A stretch of 64,000 bases of DNA from NCBI RefSeq assembly GCF_004300825.1, contig NZ_CP036250.1:3173001-3237000 (forward strand), read 5' to 3'. This document shows positions 63,707 through 64,000 of this stretch, in pieces (within the stretch, counting starts at the first letter, position 1; each line of letters opens with the position of its first letter). Position numbers and translations under genes: made by a program. The notes beneath the pieces were generated by a model. That model ran no database searches. It was given only the letters and a program-made list of their open reading frames with translations, and was not told the DNA's origin. The stretch is from Egicoccus halophilus (GTDB lineage: Bacteria > Actinomycetota > Nitriliruptoria > Nitriliruptorales > Nitriliruptoraceae).

Positions 63707-64000
63707 GTGCTGTTCTCGGAGCTGGTGGCCGTGTCGGCCGAGGTCGGCGCGACCCGCAGCCGCAAGGCGAAGACGGCCCTGCTGACGGCGGCGCTGCGGC
63801 GTCTGGCGGGCGACGAACTGGCCGCCGGGGTCGCGTTCCTGTCGGGCGAACCGCGTCAGGACCGGCTCGATCTCGGTCCTTCCGCCGTGGGTGGTGTCGA
63901 GGTCGCCGCGGCGGACACGGCCACCCTGACGGTCCGTGAGGTCGACGACGTCCTGCAACGGATCGCCGACGTGGCGGCCGGCACCGGTTCGCGGGCACGC
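63707..64000 (+). CDS. ATP-dependent DNA ligase, N-terminal part
   Basis: The gene runs off the right edge. The visible 98 residues match the N-terminal domain of bacterial ATP-dependent ligases (LigB-type): LFSELVAVSAEVGATRSRKAKTALLTAALRRLAG, then VAFLSGEPRQDRLDLG. The GTG at 63707-63709 has AGAGG seven bases upstream; a GTG seven codons earlier is an alternative. The adenylation lysine lies outside the window. Confidence 0.82.
   Translation, partial: MLFSELVAVSAEVGATRSRKAKTALLTAALRRLAGDELAAGVAFLSGEPRQDRLDLGPSAVGGVEVAAADTATLTVREVDDVLQRIADVAAGTGSRAR

Overview
The window is about 64 kb of very GC-rich DNA packed with genes. GTG starts are frequent, genes often overlap by 4 bases (ATGA/GTGA), and terminators are hairpins without T-tracts. 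I infer an actinobacterium. The left 44 kb keeps the usual actinobacterial order: rpsB-tsf-pyrH-frr-cdsA-rlmN-dxr-rseP-ispG, then whiG-xerC-dprA-comM-yraN, lepB-rplS-trmD-rimM-KH-rpsP-ffh-ftsY-smc-mutM-rnc-rpmF-DUF177, and coaD-rsmD-recG-DAK-rpmB. DUF2469 and a SepIVA-like gene also point to Actinobacteria. A complete ectABCD operon, acidic Ala/Asp-rich protein tails and SLH-anchored wall enzymes suggest a salt-adapted member, perhaps of the Nitriliruptoria/Euzebya group. That placement is inference; there is no rRNA gene here to test it.

Layout. 1-5.8 kb (minus): isoprenoid (ispG, dxr), regulated intramembrane proteolysis (rseP), 23S/tRNA methylation (rlmN), phospholipid (cdsA) and ribosome recycling (frr) genes. 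5.9-8.7 kb: pyrH, a short EF-Ts and S2 with a repeat-encoded tail. 8.7-16.9 kb: an unusual M23-like/alpha-beta-hydrolase fusion, a WhiG/FliA sigma factor, XerC, an M23+SLH protein, DprA, ComM and YraN. 16.9-29.6 kb: a 38-residue membrane protein, DUF2469, rnhB on the plus strand, lepB, L19, the trmD-rimM-KH-S16 operon, the SRP pair ffh/ftsY, and smc, with two small plus-strand membrane-protein genes in between. 29.8-34.4 kb: an Fpg/MutM-fold protein lacking key catalytic residues, rnc, rpmF, DUF177, a SepIVA-like protein, coaD and rsmD. 34.4-40.0 kb: oligopeptidase B, an SLH+Rpf wall hydrolase with a hairpin-rich leader, and acetoacetyl-CoA synthetase lie between rsmD and recG. 40.1-44.5 kb: recG, a FakA-like DAK/DegV protein and rpmB.

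44.7-64 kb is more accessory: a stand-alone RAM-domain protein, ectA-ectB-ectC-ectD (ectoine and 5-hydroxyectoine), ddl with a Cys/Met PLP enzyme, an HSD17B4-like SDR, gpsA and cofC (F420) as a divergent pair, a CSD-like mini protein, a pair of 53-bp direct repeats, an unknown protein, a two-domain GNAT, serB, a DapC-like aminotransferase, DUF368, a glycerophosphodiesterase, dapD-dapE-comB, and the start of an ATP-dependent DNA ligase. The last 7 kb joins diaminopimelate synthesis (dapC, dapD, dapE) with a DUF368 carrier protein, both serving peptidoglycan.

A recurring TAnnnT -10 box (TAGGCT, TAGCGT, TACCCT) marks many promoters. In at least seven genes it lies only 6-9 bases before the start codon, which implies leaderless mRNAs. 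I found no rRNA, tRNA, CRISPR array, insertion sequence or prophage. The most notable oddities are the degenerate MutM, the M23/lipase fusion, the SLH-Rpf leader and the 53-bp repeats.
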